Shown here piece by piece: positions 26,272 through 35,701 of a DNA stretch of 64,000 bases (its first letter is position 1; the number at the start of each line of letters is the position of its first letter). Source of the stretch: Photobacterium profundum. Lineage in GTDB: Bacteria > Pseudomonadota > Gammaproteobacteria > Enterobacterales > Vibrionaceae. The translations under genes and the position numbers were made by a program. Under the pieces are notes generated by a model that had not been told where the DNA came from, did no database searches, and worked only from the letters and a program-made list of their open reading frames with translations. The DNA lies in assembly GCF_003026285.1 (NCBI RefSeq), contig NZ_PYOD01000016.1:1-64000 (forward strand), read 5' to 3'.

Positions 26272-26527
26272 TAATGTTCAAGTGAAAAAAGTATTACAGT
26301 GCCATTACTTGTGGCTTAAGTCGTATATACTAGCTTGAAGGAACAAAGGATAGACCATTTAGTTTTATTGCTAGCCATTAATAACCTGTCACAAATCGTC
26401 ACTAACTTTACGACCATAGTGAAAAGTGTTACATTGATCACGTTTTTGCTTCTGTGTCGAACGAAAATCACACTAATAGTGACAAGATTTGAGCCGCTTT
26501 CACGCTGGCAGCTCTTGGAAGAGTAAT

Positions 26528-29101
26528 TTGCATAACTATATCCAGACGCTAAAAAATAGATTAGACGGACATAATCAGCTGCGCATTGAACGTGCACGAG
26601 CAGCGATGAATGTGCAATCTGAACAGGTTTTTGACCTGTTATCTATATTGCTTCACTATAATCATCCAGCGGTACCAGGATACCTTGAGCAAAAGGTACC
26701 ATTTGGTATTGCTAACTTTGCCGTTTCTGCGTTTCAGCAGCAATTTATTGATGATTGTGGTTTGGGCGCGCAAAGTCTTATCCCTACCACAAAAATAGAT
26801 GATTCAGAATGCTCAATCACTGGCTTATACGCCATGGGTAGTACGTCATCTATTGGTCAAAGCTTAACAAGTGATCTTGATATTTGGGTCTGCATTCGCA
26901 CGACACTTTCAGTTAGTTGCCGTGAAAAATTAGACGCTAAATGTTCATTAGTTTCTGAATGGGCAATGACTCAAGGCGTAGAAGCTAATTTCTTCCTAAT
27001 TGATGAAAATCGTTTTCGCGATAACTTTTCCGAAAAAATGACGGGTGAAAACTGTGGCTCAAGCCAACATTTATTATTACTCGATGAGTTTTATCGTTCA
27101 GCAGTTTGCCTTGCTGGTCAGCCTTTGTTGTGGTTTATGGTGCCACCAGAGATGGAAGAGTGTTACGACGAATATATCGAGTATTTAGAGTCTGCAGGGT
27201 ATATTCGTCGTGATGAGTGGATTGATTTTGGTGGGCTGACGCGCATTCCTGCTGAAGAGTATTTTGGTTCTAGTTTATGGCAGCTTTATAAAAGTATCGA
27301 TTCACCGTATAAATCGGTCTTAAAAGCCATTTTACTGGAAGCCTATTCTTGGGAGTATCCACATACTCAGTTATTGAGCGTTGATGGTAAACGTCGTTTC
27401 TTCTCAGAAGATCGTACAGATTTCTGTATGGATGCGTATTATCTGATGCTAGAAAAAGTGACCCGTTACCTTGAGCGTATTAACGATCATCGCCGTTTAG
27501 ATTTGGTGCGTCGCTGTTTTTACTTGAAGACTCATGAAAAACTCACGCGAGAGCCTTCTTCTGGTTCAGTACCTTGGCGTCGAAAGGTACTACAGCAGCT
27601 CACGACTGATTGGCATTGGTCACAAGAGGTATTGGAAGAGTTAGATAATCGCCGTGATTGGAAAGTCGGGCAAGTAAAGCGTGCGCATAATGAATTACTT
27701 GATGCCTTGATGCTCAGTTATCGAAATTTGATTCGTTTTGCTCGTCGTAACAATATTACATCGGCAATTAGCCCTGAAGATATCAGTATCTTAGCGCGTA
27801 AATTATATGCTGCTTTTGAGGTGCTGCCTGGTAAAGTTACGTTACTTAATCCACAGATTTCCCCAGATTTACATGAACCCGATCTTACGTTGATTCAGGT
27901 ACCTGCTGGTCGTACGAATACTGCAGGGTGGTATTTGTATAAACAGCCGCTCGATCCGTTGGCGATTTTAGGGCAACCATCGTTAGAGCATAACCGTTAC
28001 CTCAGTAAGCTGGTGGCATGGTCATATTTTAATGGTTTGCTAACAGAGTCGACCTGTTTACACAGTGTGGCGAACGGTACGGATATGGACATTGATAAGC
28101 TGTATCAGCTTGTGAGTGACATGCGAAATACCTTCCCAATTCGTCGTCCCAATCCTGGGCTACAGGCGCTATCTAGTCCATGTGAAATTCGTCAGTTAGG
28201 GTTATTCATTAATTTGGAAAATGACCCAACGACAGAGCTGAAAAACCGTTCAGTCCGTTTTGATTTTAAAAATACTGATATTTTCAGTTACGGCACAGAG
28301 CAGAGATGCTTAGTGGGCAGTGTTGATTTGGTTTATCGTAATTCGTGGAATGAAGTGCGTACGCTGAATTTCAGTGGCGAAAATTCGATGTTAGATGCAT
28401 TGAAAACCGTACTAGGAAAAATGCATCAAGATGCTATTCCACCAGAGTCGGTCGATGTGTTCTGTTATAGCAAGCATATGCGCGGTTTAATTCGCAATTT
28501 GGTTTATCAGTTGATTGCCGAGTGTATTGAAATGCGTTTAAAGCCGATAGAACAAGAAAAACGCCGTCGCTTTAAAGCAATTTGTATTGGTGATCAAACT
28601 CATGGGCTGTTTTTTGAACGCCGTGGTGTGTCAGTTCAAAAATTGGAAAATTCGGTTGATTTCTATAGCTGTATTTCGACCAACAAGCTAACAGGTACGC
28701 CCAATGTTGTTATGGGTAAAATGGATGAACCACATCCGCCTGAAATTGTTGATGCGTATGCGAGTGAAGGTTTAATCCAATTTTTCTTTGAAGATTGCGA
28801 AGACGGTTACAATATTTATATCCTTGATGAGACGAACCGTATCGAGATGTATCGTCAGTGCAGTGGAGATAAAGATGAAATGGTGCATGGGGTAAATCGT
28901 TTTTATACCTCATCGCAAGATCGTTTTAGCTATAGTGCGAATTTTATTAATTTTAATCTGCCACAATTTTATGAGATTGTGCATACTGATAATGGCGAGT
29001 TACGGGTCATGCCATTCAAGAGTGGACAACAATCTCCACGTAGCCCTACTGGTATTAACCCGCAAGCGTCAAAGATATCTTTATTATCACGCCAATCTTG
29101 A
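26528..29101 (+). CDS. cyaA: class I adenylate cyclase
   Basis: Makes cAMP from ATP under control of the glucose phosphotransferase system. I start it at TTG 26528, giving MHNYIQTLKNRLDGHNQLR, which parallels the E. coli protein that also begins at TTG; ggaag lies just upstream. The 857-residue protein has the class I catalytic segment GSTSSIGQSLTSDLDIWVC (about 100-118) in the N-terminal half and the glucose-sensing regulatory C-terminal half. The weak TTG start is thought to keep synthesis low in enterobacteria; the same is likely here. Confidence 0.95.
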   Translation: MHNYIQTLKNRLDGHNQLRIERARAAMNVQSEQVFDLLSILLHYNHPAVPGYLEQKVPFGIANFAVSAFQQQFIDDCGLGAQSLIPTTKIDDSECSITGLYAMGSTSSIGQSLTSDLDIWVCIRTTLSVSCREKLDAKCSLVSEWAMTQGVEANFFLIDENRFRDNFSEKMTGENCGSSQHLLLLDEFYRSAVCLAGQPLLWFMVPPEMEECYDEYIEYLESAGYIRRDEWIDFGGLTRIPAEEYFGSSLWQLYKSIDSPYKSVLKAILLEAYSWEYPHTQLLSVDGKRRFFSEDRTDFCMDAYYLMLEKVTRYLERINDHRRLDLVRRCFYLKTHEKLTREPSSGSVPWRRKVLQQLTTDWHWSQEVLEELDNRRDWKVGQVKRAHNELLDALMLSYRNLIRFARRNNITSAISPEDISILARKLYAAFEVLPGKVTLLNPQISPDLHEPDLTLIQVPAGRTNTAGWYLYKQPLDPLAILGQPSLEHNRYLSKLVAWSYFNGLLTESTCLHSVANGTDMDIDKLYQLVSDMRNTFPIRRPNPGLQALSSPCEIRQLGLFINLENDPTTELKNRSVRFDFKNTDIFSYGTEQRCLVGSVDLVYRNSWNEVRTLNFSGENSMLDALKTVLGKMHQDAIPPESVDVFCYSKHMRGLIRNLVYQLIAECIEMRLKPIEQEKRRRFKAICIGDQTHGLFFERRGVSVQKLENSVDFYSCISTNKLTGTPNVVMGKMDEPHPPEIVDAYASEGLIQFFFEDCEDGYNIYILDETNRIEMYRQCSGDKDEMVHGVNRFYTSSQDRFSYSANFINFNLPQFYEIVHTDNGELRVMPFKSGQQSPRSPTGINPQASKISLLSRQS

Positions 29102-29135
29102 TTATTGCTTGTAGTATATTGAAATAATAAGTTAT

Positions 29136-29169
29136 AAAAAAAAGCCTTCAGTGATGAAGGCTTTTTTTT
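29136..29169. terminator. bidirectional terminator between cyaA and cyaY
   Basis: aaaaaaaagccttca / tgaaggctttttttt with a gtga loop between converging genes. Confidence 0.95.
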
Positions 29170-29189
29170 ATAGACTAAATTGTTGGCTA

Positions 29190-29501
29190 TCACCAATCAA
29201 CAGTTTCACCAGCGTGAACAGAGCATTCACGTTTAACGAGTGCGAAGAACTCTTCACCACTGCGAGTACAGTGCCATTCCCCGTTATTGTATTTGAAGTG
29301 ATAACCACCTGATTTAGAAGCTAACCACAGCTCGTGTAGTGGTTCTTGGCGATTAATTACTATCTGGCTACGGTTCTCAAACTCCAGTGTAAGTACATTC
29401 CCTGTTGTCTCAGATTCGATATCTGCACCTGATTCATCGATGCCTTCTTCGATGATCATCAGCGCATGATCGACCAACTTATGAAATTCAGTGTCATTCA
29501 T
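29190..29501 (-). CDS. cyaY: frataxin-like iron-binding protein CyaY
   Basis: Bacterial frataxin that regulates iron-sulfur cluster assembly by binding iron and IscS. The 103-residue protein starts MNDTEFHKLVDHAL, with acidic residues in the first helix, and has the hallmark NRQEPLHELWLASKSGGYHF sheet. I take the ATG at 29501, with aggacgc upstream; the open frame extends 22 codons further without resemblance. It converges with cyaA and is divergent from lptM, as in E. coli. Confidence 0.95.
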   Translation of the reverse strand: MNDTEFHKLVDHALMIIEEGIDESGADIESETTGNVLTLEFENRSQIVINRQEPLHELWLASKSGGYHFKYNNGEWHCTRSGEEFFALVKRECSVHAGETVDW

Positions 29502-29579
29502 CACATTGCGTCCTATTGCTTTTCCTATTCTTGGTGCGATTATAGAGGGCATTGAAATGATAATCACTGGCTTTCAAAA

Positions 29580-29762
29580 ATGCACAAAGGTTTATTAGTA
29601 AGTTTAGTTGTGAGTGTTTTAGCCTTAACTGGCTGTGGACAAAGCGGTGGGCTGTATATGCCTGAAGATACGCCACAGCAAAAAGAGCAACAACAAACAC
29701 AAACACAAACACAGCAAGAGTCTCAGCAGCAACAATCGCAAGAGCAGCAAGTGCAATTGTAA
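29580..29762 (+). CDS. lptM: LptM (YifL) lipoprotein
   Basis: Small lipoprotein that assists maturation of the LPS translocon LptD-LptE. Sixty residues: signal sequence, lipobox LTGC with Cys at about 19, the conserved GLYMP segment right after it (LptM has GPLYFP), then a tail made almost wholly of Gln, Glu and Thr. The Gln tail is unusual in composition. The start is an ATG directly after the cyaY upstream region; lysA follows 50 bases on, the conserved neighbour. Confidence 0.88.
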   Translation: MHKGLLVSLVVSVLALTGCGQSGGLYMPEDTPQQKEQQQTQTQTQQESQQQQSQEQQVQL

Positions 29763-29812
29763 TTATGGCTCATTGATAGAATAACAACGCGACCAGACAG
29801 GGAAGAAACAAC

Positions 29813-31063
29813 TTGGATTACTTTAATTATCAACCGAACGGCCAATTGTGGGCTGAAGATATCGCATTAACCGAGCTTGCTGAGCGCTATGGTACGCCAT
29901 TATATGTGTATTCACGTGCCACGCTTGAGCGTCACTGGAATGCATTCGACCAAGCGGTAACGGATCATCCTCATCTGATTTGCTACGCAGTAAAAGCGAA
30001 CTCGAATATTGGTGTACTGAACGTATTAGCACGGTTAGGTTCTGGTTTCGATATCGTCTCTCAAGGCGAACTTGAGCGTGTGATTACCGCGGGTGGTGAT
30101 CCTGCCAAAGTGGTGTTCTCTGGGGTGGGTAAAACTGCAGTAGAAATGAAGCGTGCGTTAGAGTTGGGTATTAAGTGTTTTAATGTTGAGTCTGAACCTG
30201 AGCTTGAACGCTTGAATCAAGTGGCAAGTGAGTTGGGAGTTATTGCACCGATTTCATTGCGTATTAACCCTGATGTTGATGCGCAAACGCACCCTTATAT
30301 TTCTACGGGCTTGCGTGATAATAAATTTGGTATCTTCTTTGAGCGTGCGGTGGAAGTCTATCGATTGGCACATAGTCTACCTAATCTGAACGTGGTGGGT
30401 ATGGATTGCCATATTGGTTCTCAGTTAACCAATATCGATCCTTTTATTGATGCGACAGATCGCCTATTAGCCTTGATCGATACCTTGAAAGCAGAGGGTA
30501 TTGTGATTAAGCACCTTGATGTCGGTGGTGGTTTAGGCGTCACATACAGTGAAGAGCAGCCGCCGTTGCCATCAGAGTATGCCACTGCTTTGCTAGCTCG
30601 TTTAGGGGAGCATTCTGAGCTGGAGTTGATCTTTGAGCCGGGTCGCGCCATTGCGGCGAATGCAGGTGTATTATTGACTCGTGTGGAGTTTTTAAAGCAC
30701 ACCGATTACAAAAACTTCGCGATTGTCGATGCGGCAATGAATGACTTGATTCGCCCGACGCTGTACCAAGCATGGCAAAATATTGTGCCTGTGGTACCAC
30801 GTAAAGGTGAAACCAAAACGTATGATTTGGTCGGCCCTATCTGTGAAACTGGTGATTTCATCGGTAAAGATCGCGAGCTATGCCTTGCCCCTGGTGACTT
30901 ATTAGCGGTGCGCTCAGCGGGTGCTTACGGCTTTGTTATGTCGTCTAACTACAATACACGTACTCGTGCCGCTGAAATCATGGTCGATGGTAATACCGCT
31001 CATGTTGTACGTGAACGTGAAAAGCTTGCAGAACTATGGCAATCTGAGCACCTATTGCCGTAA
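29813..31063 (+). CDS. lysA: diaminopimelate decarboxylase
   Basis: PLP enzyme for the last step of lysine synthesis. 416 residues. The PLP lysine is in CYAVKANSN near 60; HIGSQL, the GGGLGV phosphate loop and CETGDFIGKDREL with its catalytic Cys are all visible. The start is TTG at 29813 after agggaag; there is no nearby ATG. It precedes dapF, so substrate maker and decarboxylase are co-transcribed. Confidence 0.96.
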   Translation: MDYFNYQPNGQLWAEDIALTELAERYGTPLYVYSRATLERHWNAFDQAVTDHPHLICYAVKANSNIGVLNVLARLGSGFDIVSQGELERVITAGGDPAKVVFSGVGKTAVEMKRALELGIKCFNVESEPELERLNQVASELGVIAPISLRINPDVDAQTHPYISTGLRDNKFGIFFERAVEVYRLAHSLPNLNVVGMDCHIGSQLTNIDPFIDATDRLLALIDTLKAEGIVIKHLDVGGGLGVTYSEEQPPLPSEYATALLARLGEHSELELIFEPGRAIAANAGVLLTRVEFLKHTDYKNFAIVDAAMNDLIRPTLYQAWQNIVPVVPRKGETKTYDLVGPICETGDFIGKDRELCLAPGDLLAVRSAGAYGFVMSSNYNTRTRAAEIMVDGNTAHVVREREKLAELWQSEHLLP

Positions 31064-31099
31064 CCGTTGTACTAATGAATCATAACGAGAAGGAACATC

Positions 31100-31930
31100 A
31101 TGCAGATTAATTTTTCCAAAATGCATGGGCTGGGAAATGACTTCATGGTGGTGGATTGTGTCACGCAGAATGTATTTTTTTCGCCTGATGCAATAAGGCG
31201 CTTAGCTGATCGTCACCGTGGCATTGGGTTTGACCAGCTATTGGTGGTTGAGCCACCTTATGATCCTGAAACTGATTTCCATTATCGTATTTTTAACGCT
31301 GATGGCAGTGAAGTTGAACAGTGTGGCAATGGTGCCCGCTGTTTTGCCCGCTTTGTTTGGATGAAAGGGTTAACCAATAAGTATCAAGTGGCGGTAAGTA
31401 CCAAAGCCGGCAAGATGTTATTGAAGTTAGAAAATGATAATCAGGTAACTGTCAATATGGGCGTGCCTGAGTTTGAACCAAGTAAGATCCCTTTTCGCGC
31501 TAAGCAGACAGAAAAAACCTACATTATGCGAGTGGGTGAGCGCACCATATTTTGTGGTGTCGTGAGTATGGGAAATCCGCACTGTGTTACCGTGGTTGAT
31601 GACTTAGATTTGACTGGTGTTGAGACTCTAGGTCCATTGATTGAATCTCATGAGCGTTTCCCTGAGCGTGTTAATGCCGGTTTTATGCAAGTGGTATCGC
31701 GCAATGAGGTCAAATTACGAGTATACGAACGCGGAGCGGGTGAAACGCAGGCTTGTGGTAGTGGCGCTTGTGCTGCCGTTGCGGTGGGTTACCTTCAAGG
31801 TTTACTGGATGAAAATGTCAAAGTCAGTTTACCGGGTGGCGATCTACACATTAGCTGGGCTGGTGAAGGCAAATCACTGTACATGACTGGGCCAGTGGCA
31901 CATGTTTTTGATGGACAAATAGTATTATGA
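31100..31930 (+). CDS. dapF: diaminopimelate epimerase
   Basis: Interconverts LL- and meso-diaminopimelate for cell wall and lysine synthesis. 276 residues with the two catalytic cysteines in EQCGNGARCF (about 73) and ETQACGSGAC (about 219), and the N-terminal FSKMHGLGNDFMVVD. The ATG follows gagaagg. Its stop overlaps the next start by four bases. Confidence 0.97.
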   Translation: MQINFSKMHGLGNDFMVVDCVTQNVFFSPDAIRRLADRHRGIGFDQLLVVEPPYDPETDFHYRIFNADGSEVEQCGNGARCFARFVWMKGLTNKYQVAVSTKAGKMLLKLENDNQVTVNMGVPEFEPSKIPFRAKQTEKTYIMRVGERTIFCGVVSMGNPHCVTVVDDLDLTGVETLGPLIESHERFPERVNAGFMQVVSRNEVKLRVYERGAGETQACGSGACAAVAVGYLQGLLDENVKVSLPGGDLHISWAGEGKSLYMTGPVAHVFDGQIVL

Positions 31931-32628
31931 CCGATGTCTCTGTGCTGGATGATTTAGCATTACTTACCGATGCGCCATTGGGTGATAAAAAGGTGGCGGA
32001 ATACTTACTTAGCCATCCTGATTTCTTTGTTCTTAATCCTGAATTGCTAACGCATTTACGTATTCCTCATACTGAACGTGGTGCGGTCTCGTTGGTTGAG
32101 ATACAACTTGAGCGGTTACGAAACCGCGTACAAGAACTTGAAGGTAATATAGGAGATCTAGTTTCTTTGGCTGCGAAAAATAGTGAACTATTTTCGGTTT
32201 TTTCACTGGCACAACAAAAACTGTTTCAAACCCATAATATTTACCAAGCATTAATTGTATTGGATGATCTAAGCACTCAGCTTGGGTTGGAATTCAGTTT
32301 GCGTTTGTTTGATAGCCTTGATGATCAATTATTCTTAGAGCGTCGATTATTTGATGACTTTCGTAAATCACGTCTAGTGGCTCGTCAGGTCTATTTAGGA
32401 CGATTACGTAAAGCGGAAGCTGAGTTGTTATTTGAGCAACCACCGCAGTTAGGATCGTTTGTGGTGTTGCCGTTAGGTGTCGATCGTCTGATTGGAGCGC
32501 TGAGCTTTTCAAGCCCTGATGGCGGTCATTTCCAACCTGAAATGGATACCATGTTTGTTGAACAATTGGCGTCAGTATTAACCCGTTTGATTCATCATTG
32601 GGAATACAGCCGAGAGGTTATCGATTGA
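31927..32628 (+). CDS. yigA: DUF484 family protein
   Basis: Conserved partner of dapF and xerC in gammaproteobacteria, with no proven function. 233 residues: an N-terminal helical region (VAEYLLSHPDFFVLNPELL), a short coiled-coil (ERLRNRVQELEGNIGDL) and a GAF-like C-terminal half (FVVLPLGVDRLIGALSF). ATGA overlap with dapF and stop/start overlap with xerC point to coupled translation. Confidence 0.9.
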   Translation: MTDVSVLDDLALLTDAPLGDKKVAEYLLSHPDFFVLNPELLTHLRIPHTERGAVSLVEIQLERLRNRVQELEGNIGDLVSLAAKNSELFSVFSLAQQKLFQTHNIYQALIVLDDLSTQLGLEFSLRLFDSLDDQLFLERRLFDDFRKSRLVARQVYLGRLRKAEAELLFEQPPQLGSFVVLPLGVDRLIGALSFSSPDGGHFQPEMDTMFVEQLASVLTRLIHHWEYSREVID

Positions 32629-33539
32629 GTAGCTTGCCAACCGCTTTAGAGAAACCCCTTCAACTTTTCTACGAATATATTCGTAGCGAGCGTGAATTGA
32701 GTTTACATACTCAGCAGAATTATAAGCGTCAACTCTCTACAATCGCTGAGCAACTTGTGTCGTTTGAAGTAACCGATTGGACCATGGTTGATGCTGGCTG
32801 GGTACGTCAAATTGCCAGTAAAGGTATGCGTGATGGGCTGAAAGCGAGCAGTATTTCGATGCGACTATCAGCATTGCGCAGCTTTTTTGATTTTTTAGTG
32901 CAAAAAGACATATTGAAAGCCAACCCTGCTAAAGGGGTGGCAGCACCCCGCAAAGCGCGGCCATTACCTAAAAATCTCGATGTTGATGAAATGGATCAGC
33001 TGCTTAGTGTGAATGAAGATGATCCATTATCTATTCGTGATCGTGCCATGATGGAATTGATGTACGGTGCAGGATTACGTTTAGCAGAGCTGGTCAGCTT
33101 GAATGTGCGTGATATTAGCTTGAGTAAAGGTGATATTCGCGTAATTGGTAAAGGGGACAAAGAACGCATTGTTCCTTTTGCCGGGCTTGCCCGTGAATGG
33201 GTTGCTAACTGGTTAAAAGTGCGTGGATCACTGGCTTCTGGTGATGAATCGGGTTTATTTGTCTCAAAATTAGGCACACGTATCTCGACCCGTAATGTGC
33301 AGAAAAGAATGGCTGAGTGGGGGCAGAAACAAGCCGTTTCAAGCCACATCAATCCGCACAAATTACGGCATAGTTTTGCGACCCATATGCTGGAATCCAG
33401 CGGTGATTTGCGTGCGGTGCAAGAACTTCTTGGCCATGCAAATTTATCAACTACGCAAATTTATACCCATCTAGACTTTCAGCATCTGGCTAAAGTGTAT
33501 GATGAGGCACATCCTCGAGCCAAACGTGGTCGTCGCTAG
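32625..33539 (+). CDS. xerC: tyrosine recombinase XerC
   Basis: Resolves chromosome dimers at dif with XerD. 304 residues from TTG at 32625 (MSSLPTALEKP), which overlaps the previous stop and follows gagagg; the frame opens 27 bases earlier inside yigA without better support. Catalytic residues are visible: Arg in GAGLRLAELVSL, His-x-x-Arg in HKLRHSFATHML, His in LLGHANLSTTQ and nucleophile Tyr in IYTHLD. SAM-like N-terminal domain intact. Confidence 0.95.
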   Translation: MSSLPTALEKPLQLFYEYIRSERELSLHTQQNYKRQLSTIAEQLVSFEVTDWTMVDAGWVRQIASKGMRDGLKASSISMRLSALRSFFDFLVQKDILKANPAKGVAAPRKARPLPKNLDVDEMDQLLSVNEDDPLSIRDRAMMELMYGAGLRLAELVSLNVRDISLSKGDIRVIGKGDKERIVPFAGLAREWVANWLKVRGSLASGDESGLFVSKLGTRISTRNVQKRMAEWGQKQAVSSHINPHKLRHSFATHMLESSGDLRAVQELLGHANLSTTQIYTHLDFQHLAKVYDEAHPRAKRGRR

Positions 33540-33655
33540 CCTCTAGCACTGAGCGAGCGTATTTAATATAACGCATAGATAACGTGTAGTTCCCCCATCT
33601 TGATTACAGGGCAGTTATGTTCTGCCCTTGTCGTTTTAGTTTTTTGAGGAAGCAG

Positions 33656-34375
33656 ATGCAGTTTTATCGAAACCTTCAGCCGATCAAAGCCCTGACGTTT
33701 GATTTAGACGATACGCTTTATGATAATCGTCCGGTTATCGTGCGCGCAGAACAAGCGATGTATGATTGGCTGGCAGAGTATCACCCTTGTAGCCACACCC
33801 TCAGCAGGCAAGATTGGATGGCATTAAAGCGACATATCGCCATGGCTGATCCAATGCTTAAACATGACGTGACTTTGTGGCGCTATGAGCTAATAAAAAT
33901 TGGTTTAATGCAATTAGGCTATCGTCTAGCTGATGCTGAAAAGGCTGCTCACAATGGGCTTGAAGTGGTACTTGCTGTACGAAATCAAGTCAGTGTACCA
34001 GCAGAAACGCATCGAGTATTGAGCGAGCTCGCACAACGCGTGCCTTTATTAGCGATAACAAATGGTAATGTTGATGCGGATAAAATAGGGCTAGGGCAAT
34101 ACTTTTCACGGGTATTAGTGGCAGGTCGTGATGGCTTAGCTAAACCGGCTCCCGATTTGTTTGTTCAAGCGGCGGCATTACTTGGGCTACCCGCTGAGAA
34201 CATTTTACATGTTGGCGATCATCTAGTGACCGATGTCGGTGGGGCTAAAAAGAATGGTTTTCAGGCGTGTTGGTATAACGATCAATGCCGCAAGTTGCAT
34301 TTAGAACCAAGAAGCCGACTGCTCCCTGATATCGAAATCTCTCAGTTAGCACCTTTGCTTACTCTCGTGTCTTGA
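33656..34375 (+). CDS. yigB: HAD-superfamily phosphatase, 5-amino-6-(5-phospho-D-ribitylamino)uracil phosphatase-like
   Basis: The E. coli homologue dephosphorylates a riboflavin-pathway intermediate and FMN. 239 residues from ATG 33656, after gaggaag; an upstream frame of 13 codons is disregarded. HAD motif I is FDLDDTLYDN (about 14-23), motif II AITNGN, motif III Lys in GLAKPAPDLF and motif IV HVGDHLVTDVGGA. Last gene of the lptM-yigB run. Confidence 0.92.
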   Translation: MQFYRNLQPIKALTFDLDDTLYDNRPVIVRAEQAMYDWLAEYHPCSHTLSRQDWMALKRHIAMADPMLKHDVTLWRYELIKIGLMQLGYRLADAEKAAHNGLEVVLAVRNQVSVPAETHRVLSELAQRVPLLAITNGNVDADKIGLGQYFSRVLVAGRDGLAKPAPDLFVQAAALLGLPAENILHVGDHLVTDVGGAKKNGFQACWYNDQCRKLHLEPRSRLLPDIEISQLAPLLTLVS

Positions 34376-34415
34376 TGTAGAAAAGCTTACAGGGCTAAGT
34401 CATCAATCAAGTAAC

Positions 34416-34441
34416 AAAAAGGCGAACAATGATCGCCTTTT
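34416..34441. terminator. bidirectional terminator between yigB and the bufferin operon
   Basis: aaaaaggcga / tcgcctttta stem with a short loop; T-rich on both strands and placed between converging transcription units. Confidence 0.85.
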
Positions 34442-34466
34442 ATGTTTTTACTGTTTGAATAATAGG

Positions 34467-34928
34467 TTATTTTATCAAGCTGCGTTTAGGTTGGTCGTTG
34501 CTGATGAGGCGATCAAGTGAAAATAGCCCAGCGCCCCAAAAGATATTCACTAAGATCATCATTCCCCATAGCTGGTGATCATAAAAGCCTTTTTCCCACA
34601 GTAGCGGATAAGAGGCAACGGCGATGATATTAAAGACAAATAAGATTAATGCCATCGGACGGGTAAATAAACCGAGCGCTAAGAATACTGGTAAAATAAG
34701 CTCTGTTGCGGTACCAGAATAAGCGGCTAGCTGCCATGGAATAACGGGTACTTTATACTCATATTCGAATAAATATAATGTGCTGTCCCAACTTGAAAAC
34801 TTCACCATGCCTGATTTAAAGAAGACCCAAGCCACCCATAAACGCGTAAATAACAGTAAAAATGGCGTTAATGGCTCTGCGATTTTTTGACCGATATTAT
34901 CGATACCTCGAATGAAATTCAGCATCAT
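34467..34928 (-). CDS. DoxX family membrane protein of the bufferin operon
   Basis: A 153-residue protein with four hydrophobic segments (e.g. FLLLFTRLWVAWVFFKSG, AYSGTATELILPVFLALGLF, ALILFVFNIIAVASYPLLW, MMILVNIFWGAGLFSL), matching the DoxX/DoxD fold. DoxX proteins are frequent companions of DUF692-DUF2063 gene pairs; a quinone-linked redox role is suspected, but not proven here. Its ATG overlaps the stop of the DUF2063 gene by four bases, so it is translationally coupled as the last gene of the operon. Confidence 0.88.
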   Translation of the reverse strand: MMLNFIRGIDNIGQKIAEPLTPFLLLFTRLWVAWVFFKSGMVKFSSWDSTLYLFEYEYKVPVIPWQLAAYSGTATELILPVFLALGLFTRPMALILFVFNIIAVASYPLLWEKGFYDHQLWGMMILVNIFWGAGLFSLDRLISNDQPKRSLIK

Positions 34929-35701
34929 TTATTTCCCTTTAGTTGACAATGAACATCTGAAAAAATGTGTTGCTGTACTAATTCACTGAGCATTGCGAGC
35001 ATAGTGTCATCAGCATTACCCAGTGTTTTTTGTTGTTGGCTTAAGATAACAAGTGCGGTAGCGGCACTAGTGGTATTCATTACAAAAACTTGTTTAGCCC
35101 TGTGTTGGATAATGGCTGATTCTGGTTGATTAATATCGAATTCTTCGAAGTTATTATTCGTTACCATTTGCCATAAGGTGACCACTGCGTAAGACGAATC
35201 AAAGCATAAAGTGAGATGTGGTACTTCAAATTTTAAGGATGAGAAATCGCTCTCTGTTAACCCTTGCAGCTTGTGGAATGGAAACGATGAATGGATCGCA
35301 GGCTGATGATTTGCGCGATCAACGCACCACTCTAACGCTGCTAAATCTGCAAGGTATGGAACAGTTTGATGTAATTCGGTGGTTTGAGTAATTGCGTCAT
35401 CTAGCCCTGCACCATAATGGCTTACGTCCCCTTGTTCGAGAGGGTGAGACAAGACATATTGACGCGCTAATTGGCTAAAGCATTCATCGCCTACAACGGC
35501 TTTGATTGCGGGGTAAGTCGCTTCTAAAATTTCAGATAAACTAATAATAAAGTTATTACGGTAGATCTGAATTAACTGCTCTGCAGGAAATTGCCCCCGA
35601 ACAATTTGATTTGTCACATCACTTTCTTGATAGTGAAGTGCATCAGAAAATGCTTTTTGCAGATCATGCAGAGAGCGGCTAGGTGGTTGTGATTTGTCCA
35701 T
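34925..35701 (-). CDS. DUF2063 family RiPP partner protein (BufC/HvfC type)
   Basis: A 258-residue protein with the DUF2063 N-terminal helical domain: LQKAFSDALHYQE, IYRNNFIISLSEILEATYPAIKAVVG (seen in two pieces) and YVLSHPLEQGDVSHYG. In described systems this family binds the precursor and works with the DUF692 oxidase. It overlaps the upstream DUF692 gene by 23 bases. The C-terminal half (FDINQPESAIIQHRAKQVF) is the winged-helix-like region used for precursor recognition in relatives. Confidence 0.9.
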   Translation of the reverse strand: MDKSQPPSRSLHDLQKAFSDALHYQESDVTNQIVRGQFPAEQLIQIYRNNFIISLSEILEATYPAIKAVVGDECFSQLARQYVLSHPLEQGDVSHYGAGLDDAITQTTELHQTVPYLADLAALEWCVDRANHQPAIHSSFPFHKLQGLTESDFSSLKFEVPHLTLCFDSSYAVVTLWQMVTNNNFEEFDINQPESAIIQHRAKQVFVMNTTSAATALVILSQQQKTLGNADDTMLAMLSELVQQHIFSDVHCQLKGNK

